A DNA stretch of 64,000 nucleotides from Sphingomonas daechungensis. Its GTDB lineage: Bacteria; Pseudomonadota; Alphaproteobacteria; Sphingomonadales; Sphingomonadaceae. The stretch spans positions 1,809,001 to 1,873,000 of the forward strand of contig NZ_CP060780.1 of the NCBI RefSeq assembly GCF_014489495.1, given 5' to 3'. The notes under the pieces are model-generated. The model had not been told where the DNA came from, did no database searches, and saw only the letters and a list, made by a program, of their open reading frames with translations. Shown here in pieces: positions 19,881 to 29,492 of this stretch. Within the stretch, counting starts at the first letter, position 1; the number at the start of each line of letters is the position of its first letter. The position numbers and the translations under genes are program-made.

Positions 19881-20406
19881 TTCTGCCTGGAGCACGCGTG
19901 GTTCAGATGGCGTGGGTCGTCGATAGCCTGGAGGCGGCCGCCGAGCGCCTGTCACAGTCCATGCAGGTCGGCCCTTCCTTATGATCCGGCATATCCAGCT
20001 CGACGTGCCGCATCATCGCGGTGTCCCGCAGCGAACGGACTTCAGCCTTTGCCTCACTCAGGCCGGCGACGTGCAGATTGAGTTGGTCGAGCAACACGAC
20101 CAGACGCCGTCGGTTTATCGCGACATATTTCCCGACGGACCGCCCGGCGGAATGGCATTCCATCATGTCGCGGTGATCGTGCCGGACGTATTCGAGGAAA
20201 CCGCTCGCTACAACGCGCTCGGCTTTCCGACCGCATCAAGCGGCCGCTTCGGAAACATCGATTTCACCTACGTCGATACGACGGCAGCAGGCGGCTTCAT
20301 GGTTGAGGTGCTTCCCGACATGCCCGAGATGCACCGTTTCTTCGGTGCCGTGCGCAGCGCCGCTGAGGATTGGGATCACCGCACGCCGTGGCGGGAGATG
20401 AGCTAG
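19877..20406 (+). CDS. VOC/glyoxalase-fold protein (one frameshift)
   Basis: Vicinal-oxygen-chelate family protein of about 176 aa, last gene of the operon behind operator 2. It begins MILPGARVVQMAWVVDSLE and, after one missing base near 19975, continues IRHIQLDVPHHRG. Metal-binding-type segments: QMAWVVD, QIELVEQH, AFHHVAVIVPD and GFMVEVLPD. These resemble methylmalonyl-CoA-epimerase-like and lactoylglutathione-lyase-like members more than classical extradiol dioxygenases, but a ring-cleavage role cannot be excluded. ATG overlaps the E2 stop; its TAG overlaps the opposing ABM gene in a shared CTAG. Confidence 0.75.
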
Positions 20407-20701
20407 CTCAGGGAGCGGTGGAAGCTGAGCTCCATGTCCTGGGCGAGGCAATCGAGGATCGGCGGAACGAGGCGATCGTGGAAGTCGATCCCCATGTGGT
20501 GATCGAACGCCCCTGATCCTTGAACGTCGCGACACAGAAGAAGGTGTTGGGATCGTCGTCGGACTGCAGCAGCTCGTAGACCAGTGCATCCGGCTCCTGC
20601 GCGTGGACCAGGCCTTTGAGCTCCGATTGAAGGTTCACGAACTCATCGCGACGTTCCGGCTTGACCACCAGCTTGGCAATGAACGACCGCGCTTCACTCA
20701 T
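20403..20701 (-). CDS. ABM-domain (quinol monooxygenase-like) protein A (one frameshift)
   Basis: About 99 aa after repair, antibiotic-biosynthesis-monooxygenase fold. Begins MSEARSFIAKLVVKPERRDEF, and after one missing base near 20510 ends with the typical HMGIDFHDRLVPPILDCL and a final SFHRSLS. ABM proteins form dimeric ferredoxin-like barrels that oxidise quinols or polyketide-like compounds without cofactor; many have no proven activity. The ATG overlaps the CoA-ligase stop (ATGA), so it ends the minus-strand operon behind operator 3. Confidence 0.7.
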
Positions 20702-22338
20702 GCATCTGCTCCTTGCGCCAGTTCCTCGACGAGCCTGTCGCGGAGCCGGAATTTCTGGATCTTGGATGTCGACATTGGCCATTCCGTCACGAACCGAATG
20801 GCACGCGGAATCTTGAAGCGAGCCAGCTTTCCCTCGCAGTGCTGGAGAAGTTCAGCCTCGCCGACCTGCGCGCCGCCGGTCAATTCGACGAACGCTGCCG
20901 GTACCTCGACGTAGCGAGGGTGGGGGATGCCCACGACCTGAGCCAACTTCACCGCCGGGTGCGACTGAAGAACGCCCTCGATCTCGGCCGCGGCAACATT
21001 CTCGCCACCCACCTTGAGCATGTCCTTGGTGCGGCCGTGGAACATGATGTGGCCGTGCTCATCGATCGAGCCGATGTCGCCGGTGTGCATCCAGCCGTCG
21101 GCGTCGATCGTCTCGCGGGTCTTTTCGGGAGCGTTGTAGTAGCCAGCGAGCATGTTGGGTCCACGGGCAACGATCTCGCCCCTCTCGCCGACAGCCAATT
21201 CTTCCCTGATTCGGGATCGCAGATCTTCACTTCCCAATCATCGAGAGGAACGCCTAACCGGTAGACGCGCAGTTCGTAGGGATCGTCAGGCCGGCTGGTG
21301 CAAATGGTGCCGGATCCTTCCGTCAGCCCATATGTGCCCACTTGCGTCGTGTGCGGCATCGCCGCCTGCATCTTTTCGCGGATCCAGTCAGGCTGAACCG
21401 CGAAATTGCTGTTCATCAGGCGAACGCTCGACAGGTCGGTCGTCTGGAAGCGCGGATGCTCGATCAGGTCCTGCATGATCGTGACGAAGCAGGGGTAGGC
21501 ATGGGTCGCGCGTTCATTCTCGAGCATCTCGAGCGCTACCGCCGGATCGAATGCCGGAATGGTCAGATAGGCGCCGCCGCGGTCGATCGACGCGACCATC
21601 GGCAGGATGCCGGCGATGTGGAAGATCGGGAGCGGCGACCAGAAGCGATCGCCGGCTTCGATGCGGTAACGGTCGGCAAGGTTGCGACTGTTCCTACGAT
21701 CCCGCGATGCCGGATCATGCACCCTTGGGATTTGCCGTCGTTCCCGAAGTGTAGAGGATGAGACCGATCGATTGTGGGTCTACGGAATCGATCCGGGCGT
21801 CCACTTCGGCATCGCTCACGTGTTGGCCTTCAGCGATGACATCCGCGGCGGAGCGCATTCCTTCCGTGCACGGCGGATCGACGCACACAATCGTTCGGAG
21901 GAGGGGCGCCTCGGGGAGGTTTAGTTGCCTTGGGTCTGTTGCGACTGCAAGACTCGGAAGCGCTGAGTGAAGGCGGGCGCCGAAATCGAGACTGTCGGCC
22001 ACTTTGCCGGTTGTAACCAAGGCAACGAGGTCTGCGTCTTTAACCAGGTATGCGAGCTCGCCCGCTTGATAACGGGCATTGACGGGAACTGCGGTGGCTC
22101 CGGCCATCGCAACTCCGAACAGCAGCTCGACGAACTCCGGACGGGTCGAAAGCAGGATGCCGATATTCTGTCCCGGCTCCACGCCCATGGCGATGAACGC
22201 CTTCGCCCAGCGGCGGGCAGCTTCATTCAATTGTGCGTGAGACTGGCGCGACGAAGGGAAGACTAGGGCGTCCTGTTCACCGTTTTCGGCCGCGCTTTGG
22301 CGCAGCAATTCGCCCAGCGTGAACGGCCGAAGGCTCAC
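20698..22338 (-). CDS. AMP-forming acyl-CoA synthetase (three frameshifts)
   Basis: ANL-superfamily ligase of about 547 aa that adenylates a carboxylic acid and transfers it to CoA. P-loop LYTSGTTANPKGA, the TYGLTEGSG motif, GWMHTGDIGSIDEHGHIMFHGR and the KVGGENVAAAEIE hinge are visible; the conserved C-terminal lysine should lie in STSKIQKFRL. Shifts: two near 21712 and 21680 (KG-MIRHRGIVG-NSRNLADRY) and one near 21215-21230 (after CDPESGK). GTG 22338 overlaps the stop of ABM protein B. Probably activates the acid produced by the oxygenase pathway. Confidence 0.85.
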
Positions 22339-22628
22339 GCCTTGCGCACCGGGAGCAGGAATTCGCGTTCATAGCCGTCTTCCATGCATCCGATCATTCG
22401 CTCGATGATCGGCGCGTTGGCTGGGTTGTCGCGGTGCTCCTGATCGCCGCTTTCGTCCGAGAAGCTCTCGAACACTGCAAATCCTCCGCTGTCGTCGAGA
22501 CGGTAGAACTTGTACTCGAGCGTCTTGGGTTCGTCCTTCGCATTGGCTTCCATAGCGTCAATGAGATCGGCGAATTCGGCGTCGTGATCGGGTTTCACCC
22601 GGAAGCGGGCAAGGAATGTGTAGCTCAT
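22335..22628 (-). CDS. ABM-domain protein B
   Basis: Intact 97-aa protein, MSYTFLARFRVKPDHDAEF, with the ABM/EthD-like pattern EYKFYRLDDSGGFAVFESF and DNPANAPIIERM. Same fold family as protein A at 20403 but only loosely similar, so not a recent duplicate. It lies between the second Rieske oxygenase and the acyl-CoA synthetase, overlapping the latter by four bases. Could remove reactive quinol-type intermediates; this is speculative. Confidence 0.72.
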   Translation of the reverse strand: MSYTFLARFRVKPDHDAEFADLIDAMEANAKDEPKTLEYKFYRLDDSGGFAVFESFSDESGDQEHRDNPANAPIIERMIGCMEDGYEREFLLPVRKA

Positions 22629-22640
22629 ACTGACTTGCCC

Positions 22641-23993
22641 CTATTTCTCGCCGGAAATGTATCGGTCGAGCTCAACGTGGAAGTGCCGCAGACGCCCTTC
22701 CTGGTAGCTCCACAGAGGCCCGCGAAAACCGCGTGACCGTGCACCTTTCTGGACGATCGGCAGCAGTTCGGAGTCTTGGTCGAGCACCTCGCCAAGCTCG
22801 GGGGGAACTCCGAGCGGTACCCGAGACACGTCGGGGCGGATCATTCCCGTCGTATCGACATCGTCTGACAAGCCCATCCAGGCGGGAGCGCGGTATCCGG
22901 GCGCGTCGATGTGCCGGAACGCGATGATGTTGTCGTAGGTGAACTGCTCCGCGTTTGTGGGGTGCGGAAGGAAGCGGTGGATGAAAACCGCCTCCGGATG
23001 GCAACCGATCTGCACGTTCGGGAAGATTCCGTAGATGGTGGAATCGCTTAGCTGCGTATCGCTGAACTTGTCGTAATCGAGTTCGTACTTTTTGGCCCGC
23101 TCACGCTTTGCTGCCTGGATCGCCGCCCGGCTCTCCTGCGCGGTGCCCGAAAAAGACTCTGGGTCGATACCCGCGTCGGCCAGCATCATCTTGATGCCCG
23201 CGTTCACCGTTGTCTGATCCGGAAAGCGCGGACTAGGCTGGGCGAAGGGCACGAACTGTCGGCTCATTCCGTTCGGATAGAGGTCGATCTGCGTCCGATC
23301 GTCCATCACCGCCTGTGTTTGCGGATGAACCGAGTGGAGATGGTAGAGCTCGTAAAAGGCATCCACTCCGCCCTTCCAGTTCGCTCCCCATTCCGACTGC
23401 TTGTGGTGAATGACGTTCATCGAGCCGATGTCGTAGAGCTGGAGCTGCTCGACGAGAGGCCCGAGATACTCGGTCAGCGACGGTGCTTCCGGGTCTATGC
23501 AGACGAACACGAGGCCGGCCGCGCTCTCGCAGCGGACACTGGTCATATTCGTGCCATGGCAAAGGACGTCTGGATCGAACGTCTCGGCGTCGGTTACTTT
23601 GGTGTTGTTCCCGTCGAGCGCGAACTGCCAGCTATGAAATGGGCAAGTGAATTGGTCGATCGAGCCGAAGTCGGAGAGGACCAGCTGGCTGCCGCGATGC
23701 GGGCAGACATTGTAGTGGGCGCGTAGCGATCCATTCTTGTCGCGGACGACGACGAAACTTTCGTCGAGAATGTCGAACTTTACGAAATCGCCCGGTTCGC
23801 GGAGGTCGGACTCCACAGCAGCGAGCAACCAGGTTCGGGTCCAAACGCGGTCCCATTCTGAGCGCATCCAGTCCTTGTCGTAATAGCGCTTCGGATCAGG
23901 CCGCCCGGTTCCGTTGTCGATCCGGGGAGCTCGATCATTGAATGGGTGCGGCGAACCGACGTGGATGTCCCATCCATTGAAGTCGAAACCCAT
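22641..23993 (-). CDS. Rieske non-haem iron oxygenase, catalytic (alpha) subunit 2
   Basis: Intact 450-aa oxygenase alpha subunit. Rieske site C97-P-H99 and C117-P-F-H120; mononuclear iron ligands H218 and H223 in DAFYELYHLHSVH with E215 at the bridging position. MGFDFNGWDIHVG at 23993 is the start, with AGGAGAGAG just upstream; a longer frame would run through operator 3 and is rejected. Only distantly similar to oxygenase 1, apart from the shared architecture and the long insert after the iron site (SGTAQESRAAIQAAKRERAK). It heads the minus-strand operon with ABM protein B, CoA ligase and ABM protein A. Confidence 0.9.
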   Translation of the reverse strand: MGFDFNGWDIHVGSPHPFNDRAPRIDNGTGRPDPKRYYDKDWMRSEWDRVWTRTWLLAAVESDLREPGDFVKFDILDESFVVVRDKNGSLRAHYNVCPHRGSQLVLSDFGSIDQFTCPFHSWQFALDGNNTKVTDAETFDPDVLCHGTNMTSVRCESAAGLVFVCIDPEAPSLTEYLGPLVEQLQLYDIGSMNVIHHKQSEWGANWKGGVDAFYELYHLHSVHPQTQAVMDDRTQIDLYPNGMSRQFVPFAQPSPRFPDQTTVNAGIKMMLADAGIDPESFSGTAQESRAAIQAAKRERAKKYELDYDKFSDTQLSDSTIYGIFPNVQIGCHPEAVFIHRFLPHPTNAEQFTYDNIIAFRHIDAPGYRAPAWMGLSDDVDTTGMIRPDVSRVPLGVPPELGEVLDQDSELLPIVQKGARSRGFRGPLWSYQEGRLRHFHVELDRYISGEK

Positions 23994-24031
23994 CGCGACT
24001 CTCTCCTCTGCGCGGAAATGGACGGCCTTTA

Positions 24032-24053
24032 AAAAACAATCATGACTGTTTTT
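24032..24053. promoter_or_regulatory. Operator copy 3: ACAATCATGACTGT palindrome
   Basis: Core at 24036-24049, centred between 24042 and 24043, with flanking A5 and T5. It is 38 bases upstream of the second Rieske oxygenase (minus strand). With copy 4 it brackets the divergent Rieske/TonB intergenic region; the two centres are 128 bases apart. Confidence 0.75.
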
Positions 24054-24159
24054 CAATAGCCTGCGAAGCTTGGTTCTCTTAGCGATCTCCAATAGGGCAA
24101 GAGGAAGCGAATTGCGCTCTGCAACCGACCGCGGAGAAACTGTCACACAGAGACAAGAA

Positions 24160-24181
24160 AAAAACAAACATGATTGATTGT
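24160..24181. promoter_or_regulatory. Operator copy 4: ACAAACATGATTGA palindrome
   Basis: Core at 24164-24177, centred between 24170 and 24171, left flank A-tract, right flank TTGTTATTT. One mismatch per half against the consensus. It lies 85 bases before the TonB receptor ATG and probably controls the receptor and the following quinohaemoprotein gene. The 24054-24159 spacer holds no gene. Confidence 0.7.
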
Positions 24182-24266
24182 TATTTACGGCTGTGCCAGC
24201 TTTGGAAACGGGAGAGGCTCGGTCGGGCGGCATGCTGATGCACCGGGCACGCGAATAGGGGAGAAC

Positions 24267-26993
24267 ATGATGCGCTCGGCTCGATACGCGACTTCGATAG
24301 CGACCTTCGCCATGGCCACGATGCTTGCTGCTGCGGCCAATGCCCAGGAGGCTCCCGCAGGAGGGACAACCGAACCGCCGCCACCCGCCGACGCGCCGCC
24401 GGCAGGCTCCGCGACGTCAGCAGTCGATCAGCAACAGCCGGCTGCGCAAGCCGCAACCGAAGGCCAGATCAACGAGATCGTGATCACGGCGACTCGGCGG
24501 GACTCAAACCTGCAGACCACTCCCATCGCGGTCTCGGCGATCGATCAGAACCTGATCGCGCAGAGTAATCCAGACAATATCGGCGATCTTGCCGTATTCG
24601 TCCCCAACTTTTCCGCCGAAACCATCACAGGCTTCAATGCTGCCAGCTTTGCGATGCGCGGTGTCGGCCAGAACAACATCATCGTCTATTTCGAGCCGCC
24701 CGTCGTGGTGCTCGTCGATGACTTCGTCATGCCCTCGGTCCAGACCCAATTGCTGGACACCTTCGACGTTTCGCAGGTCGAGGTGCTGCGCGGACCGCAG
24801 GGCACGTTGTTCGGCAAGAATAGCTCAGGCGGCGCCGTTACCGTGCGAACGAAGCGGCCTGAGCTCGGCGTGACCTCTGCCCAGGGCGAGTGGACCTACG
24901 GCAGCTTCGGTTCGATCGGAGTGAAGGGGGCGGTCAACATTCCGCTCGGCGACATTGCCGCGGTCAGGCTCGTCGGCGGTTATGAAAAGAGCGATGGCTA
25001 CTACAAGAACAAGGCGTGTTACGGCCCCGTCTATAATCTCTCCGACGATCCGAACACACCGGCATTCGACCCGGCATTCCCGTCGAAGTTCGATGGCGTT
25101 CAGGGCTGCCTCAACGACGGCCGTGTCGGCGGCAAGGACGTTTTCTACGGCCGTGCGAAGGTGCTCATCGAGCCGACGCCGAACCTAAGGGCCCTGTTCC
25201 AGTACGAGATGCTGCGGGATCGATCCGATACGGTTCCGTCAGTAAATGAGAATCAGATCTACACCGGGACCGTGCCGTTCCTCACCGATCTACTGGGCTT
25301 GAAAGTGCCAAACGGTAGCAGCGATCCGCTCAATAACAGCGGCATCACGCTGAGGGACGACACGTTCCAGCGCGACATCCAGCGCATCAATGTGAATGGC
25401 CTCTACGCCAACATCGATTACCGGACGCCCGTCGGAACACTGACGTCGGTGACCGGCTGGCGCAAGCAGACGTCCCGGCTTCCGAATTCCTACGCGGGCG
25501 TGACGGCCGTGGCCGCAGATAGCCAGCGGCTATCGGTCTTCGACGCAAGCCGCGATGACGACCGCAAGACGTTCCAGCAGGAATTTCGGTTCGCGAGCAA
25601 CTTGCAGGGGCCATTCCAGTTCGTTGCCGGTGCCTTCTACCAGCACGACACCGTGGACTTCTGCGTGTCCCAGCTACTTGGCTTCCTCGACCTCGTCTCG
25701 GGTCCGCTTCCGTTTGGGAATTGGAACGACACGCCGTACATCCTCTGCAACGCGCAAAAGGCGACATCGAAGGCAGTTTTTGCGGAAGGGAACTACAAGT
25801 TCACCGACCGCCTGACCTTTACCGCCGGCGTTCGCCAAACCTGGGACGACAAGACGTGGCGTGGACGCCAGCAGGTTTTCATCCCGGAACTGGAAGGCGG
25901 TTTCGACCCGACGATCACTATCGACGAGCCGCTGGATGCCAGCGTCTACAACTACTCGGCTAACGTCATCAAACTGACCGACAAGTCGAAGAAGCTCACA
26001 TACCGTCTCAGCCTCGGTTACCAGGCCACCGACGACATCTTCCTCTATGCAACCCATGCCACCGGCTACAAAGGCGGCGGATACAACGATCAGATCGGCG
26101 GATTCGCGGCTTTCGGTACCGATCTGGATGCGTTCCGCACGGCGGCGCGCGCAACCAAGCCGGAAACGGCGAGCAGCTATGAAGTCGGCATCAAGACAGA
26201 TCTCGCGGACCATCGCGTGCGCGCCAACCTGACCGGCTTCTATGTGAAATATAAGGATCTCCAAAAGCAGCTCAACGTTCCGATCATCGTCAACGGCAAT
26301 CCCAACCAGGTGACCATCTTCGTCAACGCTGCCGCGGCGACGGTGAAGGGCATTGAGGCGGAACTCACGGCCAAGCCGGTCCGCAACCTGACCTTCCGAG
26401 GCGTCCTCGGATTCCAGGACGCCAAGTACGATGAATACACGGCACCGAACGCAGGCTACGACCTGTCCAGTTCGCCGCTCGACCGTGCGCCGCGGTGGCA
26501 GTGGACCCTGGGCGCCAACTATCGGGTGCCGCTGGGTAGCTTCGACCTGACCTTCGACGGAACAGTGGCGTATCAGAGCCGAAATCTGTTCACCCAGTCG
26601 ATTACGGACCCGGCTGGCAATACGTACCTGAACGCGCGGACTTTGGTCGACGCTTCGATCACATTGGCGGACCTCGACGATCGTTACTACGTCCGCCTGG
26701 TTGGACAGAACCTGACGGACAAGAGGTATCGCACGGCGTCGCAAAACGTCGCTGGTCTCTGGCTCAACAGCCAGTACGGCCCGCCGCGCTACTTCGGCAT
26801 CCAGGGCGGTATTCACTTCTCGTCCGAGCGCGCTGCTCCGCCGCCACCGCCGCCTCCGCCACCCCCGCCGCCACCCCCTCCGCCGCCGGCAACTCAGACC
26901 TGCGGCGATGGATCGGTGATCCTGGCGACGGATGCCTGCCCGGTGCCGCCGCCTCCGCCACCGCCGCCACCTCCGGCGCCCGAGCGCGGATAG
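24267..26993 (+). CDS. TonB-dependent outer-membrane receptor with proline-rich tail
   Basis: Intact 908-aa receptor. Signal peptide MMRSARYATSIATF to AAAANAQE; TonB box EIVITATRR near residue 75; plug signatures VEVLRGPQGTLFGKNSSGGAV; last strand YFGIQGGIHFS. After it, instead of ending on the aromatic residue, the chain adds about 60 residues: 17 prolines, ATQTCGDGSVILATDACPV, ten prolines and APERG. That tail has two cysteines and should lie in the periplasm. Start 24267 follows AGGGGAGAA; a start at 24174 would lie inside operator 4. It should import the bulky substrate; the regulon context supports this. Confidence 0.92.
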   Translation: MMRSARYATSIATFAMATMLAAAANAQEAPAGGTTEPPPPADAPPAGSATSAVDQQQPAAQAATEGQINEIVITATRRDSNLQTTPIAVSAIDQNLIAQSNPDNIGDLAVFVPNFSAETITGFNAASFAMRGVGQNNIIVYFEPPVVVLVDDFVMPSVQTQLLDTFDVSQVEVLRGPQGTLFGKNSSGGAVTVRTKRPELGVTSAQGEWTYGSFGSIGVKGAVNIPLGDIAAVRLVGGYEKSDGYYKNKACYGPVYNLSDDPNTPAFDPAFPSKFDGVQGCLNDGRVGGKDVFYGRAKVLIEPTPNLRALFQYEMLRDRSDTVPSVNENQIYTGTVPFLTDLLGLKVPNGSSDPLNNSGITLRDDTFQRDIQRINVNGLYANIDYRTPVGTLTSVTGWRKQTSRLPNSYAGVTAVAADSQRLSVFDASRDDDRKTFQQEFRFASNLQGPFQFVAGAFYQHDTVDFCVSQLLGFLDLVSGPLPFGNWNDTPYILCNAQKATSKAVFAEGNYKFTDRLTFTAGVRQTWDDKTWRGRQQVFIPELEGGFDPTITIDEPLDASVYNYSANVIKLTDKSKKLTYRLSLGYQATDDIFLYATHATGYKGGGYNDQIGGFAAFGTDLDAFRTAARATKPETASSYEVGIKTDLADHRVRANLTGFYVKYKDLQKQLNVPIIVNGNPNQVTIFVNAAAATVKGIEAELTAKPVRNLTFRGVLGFQDAKYDEYTAPNAGYDLSSSPLDRAPRWQWTLGANYRVPLGSFDLTFDGTVAYQSRNLFTQSITDPAGNTYLNARTLVDASITLADLDDRYYVRLVGQNLTDKRYRTASQNVAGLWLNSQYGPPRYFGIQGGIHFSSERAAPPPPPPPPPPPPPPPPPATQTCGDGSVILATDACPVPPPPPPPPPPAPERG

Positions 26994-27027
26994 CGAACTG
27001 GTGAGAGGTCGCTCCTCGGATGATTCG

Positions 27028-28922
27028 ATGACGATCCGCCAGCGCGTGGGGGTGTGCCTTGCCGCCGCTGCGCTGGCGATCGGCCTGTCGGCTTGTGGGA
27101 AGCGGAGCGAGGCCGATAATCAAGCCGGTGAGCTGGTTCAGTCGACGGATGAATTCCAGTCGCGCGCCGGCAAGCCAATCGACATCGAAAACCATCCGGG
27201 CAAAGACCTCTTCGAGAACAATTGCGCGATGTGCCACAACGGCACCGTGCCTAAGGCTCCCAACCAGGTGTGGTTGGAGATGATGGCTCCCGACGCGATC
27301 CTCGCCGCAATGAACGGTGGCCTGATGAGCAAGCAGGCTGCGTCGCTGAGTTCTCAGGAGCGAGTGCAGATAGCTGAATATCTGTCGCGGATCAGCTTGG
27401 CCGATTACCGTCCGCCGGAGCCTCCGAAGCAGTGCAGCTCCCCGCAATTGGCTGGTGGTCCTCCACCCGCGGCAGTGGGGTGGGGGCTGGATAACCGGCG
27501 TTTCGTGCCCGCGTCCGTTGCCGGCCTGTCGGCCCAGGACGTCCCCAAGCTTAAAGTGAAATGGGCGTTCGCCTATCCGGGAGCGATCCGCGCCCGCTCG
27601 CAGCCGTCGATCGGCTGGGGCACTGTCTTCGTCGGCGGTCATGACGGAACGCTTTATGCGTTCGATCTCGCCAGCGGCTGCTTGCGCTGGAGCAAGCGGA
27701 TCTCGGCTGAGGTTCGGACTGCAATCGTCGCCGACGCTGCAACCAAGCGTCTCTACTTCGGTGATATTCTTGGCCGCGCCTATGCCGTGAACGCCATGAA
27801 CGGCGCCGAGATCTGGCAGCGCAAGGTCGACAATCACCCGAACGCGACGATTACTGGTACTCCAAGCCTCGCCGCCGGCATGCTCTTCGTGCCCGTGTCT
27901 TCGCTTGAGGTCACGTCAGCCGCCGATCCCGCCTACGCGTGCTGCACCTTCCGCGGAAACGTGGTTGCGCTTGATCCTGCCACTGGAGCGGAGCGGTGGC
28001 GGACGTTCACCGTTCCTCAGCCCGCCAGAAAGGTGGGCAAGACGAGCAGCGGCACGGATATCCTGGGACCGTCCGGAGCCCCGGTATGGAATAGTCCGAC
28101 CTACGACGCCAAGCGTGGGCTCCTCTATTTCGGCAGCGGCGAAAACTACTCGACGCCGGCGGACGGGAACAGCGACGCGGTCATCGCCGTCGATGCGAAG
28201 ACCGGAAAGCGCCGGTGGACGGCTCAGCTGACGACAGGCGACGCGTGGAACGTCGGCTGCATGATGAAGAATGCCAATTGTCCCAAGGAGAACGGGCCGG
28301 ACCTCGACGTCGCAGCCTCTCCGTTGCTGATCCCCTAGGGGGCAAGGACATTGTCGTGGCGGGCCAAAAGTCTGGCGTCGTCCACGGGATCGATCCTACG
28401 ACCGGCAAGATCCTCTGGCGCACCCGGCTGGGACATGGCGGCACTCAGGGCGGAGTACATTTCGGAATGTCGGCCGAGGGCAATCGTGTGCTCGTGCCGA
28501 TCAATGACATGGCTGACACCCGTGATGGCCGAAAGTACGACGCCAGCATTCGAGGTGCGGGTATCCACGCCGTCGATGCTACGAATGGCAAGATCCTCTG
28601 GCGCGCATTTGCTCCCAACAATTGCGGCAGTAAGCAATTTTGCGATCCCGGCATTAGCTCGGCCGTGACTTCCATCCCGAATATCGTTTTCGCGGGTCAC
28701 CTCGACGGTCAGTTCCGGGCTTATGATTCCCGGACGGGAAAGATTGTCTGGGCCTACGACACGACGCAGCCGGTGAAGACGATCACGGGTGAGACCGGGA
28801 AAGGCGGGGGAATGAGCGGTCCAGGCGCAGCTGTCGCAGATGGCTATGTCGTCGTGAACTCAGGCTACGGGCTCTACTACCATATGCCGGGCAACCTGCT
28901 GTTGGTCTTCTCGGCGCGCTAG
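27028..28922 (+). CDS. Haem c/PQQ lipoprotein dehydrogenase, PVA-dehydrogenase-like (one frameshift)
   Basis: Quinohaemoprotein of about 631 aa. Lipoprotein signal with lipobox LSAC; cytochrome c domain with haem motif CAMCH near residues 69-73; then a PQQ-type eight-bladed propeller with repeats such as GTLYAFDLASGCLRW, RAYAVNAMNGAEIWQ and GVVHGIDPTTGKILW, plus a vicinal Cys-Cys in YACCTFRG. This arrangement matches sphingomonad polyvinyl-alcohol dehydrogenases, which oxidise secondary alcohols and pass electrons to a cytochrome chain. One missing C near 28333 (ATCCCC run) turns LLIPLGGKD into a premature stop. It follows the TonB gene after 34 bases. The stop shares CTAG with the opposite gene. 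Confidence 0.82.
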
Positions 28923-29479
28923 GCAGCAGCGACAAAGGGGCAGGTCTGCTCTTTCTCGACCAGGTCGAGGACGAAGGCCATCTTCGCCATCCCGCCGATA
29001 AAGCCTGCAACGACCCCGAGTTCGCAGATTTGCGCGTCGTCGAATTGCGCGCGAAGCTTTGCATAGAGATCGCGATCGAGCCGGCCGGCCGGATTGGTCA
29101 GCAGCATTTCGTCCCCGAACTCCAGAACTGCGCGCTCAGCGGGCTCGAAGACAGACCGGTCGCCTTCGATGGCATCGATATGCCCCTGGTCGTAGCCGAT
29201 GCTCTTCAGCCCTGCGGTATTCTGCAGATTGCAGCTGCGGCAGCCGTGGGCGAGGCTCAGTCGAAGCCGCAGAAGCTGCTTGTACTTCTCCGCGACCCGT
29301 CCTCCGAAGAAGATCTTCTGGTAGAATTCGACCATCGCGAATTGCAGAAGCTCCGGTGCGTTCGCCATCGCTTCGATGAACGTCGGCTCCCCGGTGAGAC
29401 CGTTGAGCATGTCCCATGCGCCTTGCCATTCGCTGGAAAGCTGATCGCGCGGAATGCGCTGCAATACCGTGTCGGCCAT
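28919..29479 (-). CDS. Carboxymuconolactone decarboxylase/AhpD-like protein
   Basis: Intact 186-aa protein of the CMD/AhpD family. The redox-type motif CRSCN (C-x-x-C) with a following helix (LKSIGYDQGHIDAIEG) and the C-terminal EMLLTNPAGRLDRDLYAKLRA region are typical of peroxidase-like members, so alkylhydroperoxidase activity is likelier than lactone decarboxylation. The start MADTVLQRIPRD at 29479 has GGAGG 6-10 bases upstream. Last gene of the minus-strand group that begins with the third Rieske oxygenase. Confidence 0.78.
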   Translation of the reverse strand: MADTVLQRIPRDQLSSEWQGAWDMLNGLTGEPTFIEAMANAPELLQFAMVEFYQKIFFGGRVAEKYKQLLRLRLSLAHGCRSCNLQNTAGLKSIGYDQGHIDAIEGDRSVFEPAERAVLEFGDEMLLTNPAGRLDRDLYAKLRAQFDDAQICELGVVAGFIGGMAKMAFVLDLVEKEQTCPFVAAA

Positions 29480-29492
29480 CACGTCCTCCGGT

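Noticed and set aside
23994..24233. N-terminal extension of Rieske oxygenase 2 by about 80 residues
   Set aside because: It would run through operator 3 and has no oxygenase-like sequence; MGFDFNGWDIHVG with AGGAGAG upstream is a better start.
24174..24266. ATG at 24174 as start of the TonB receptor
   Set aside because: It lies inside operator copy 4 and precedes a clear signal peptide at 24267 with its own ribosome site.
26821..26993. Possible CRISPR or tandem DNA repeat in the CCGCCA-rich tract at the end of the TonB gene
   Set aside because: The repeat is of proline codons in frame, with no spacers or palindromic units.
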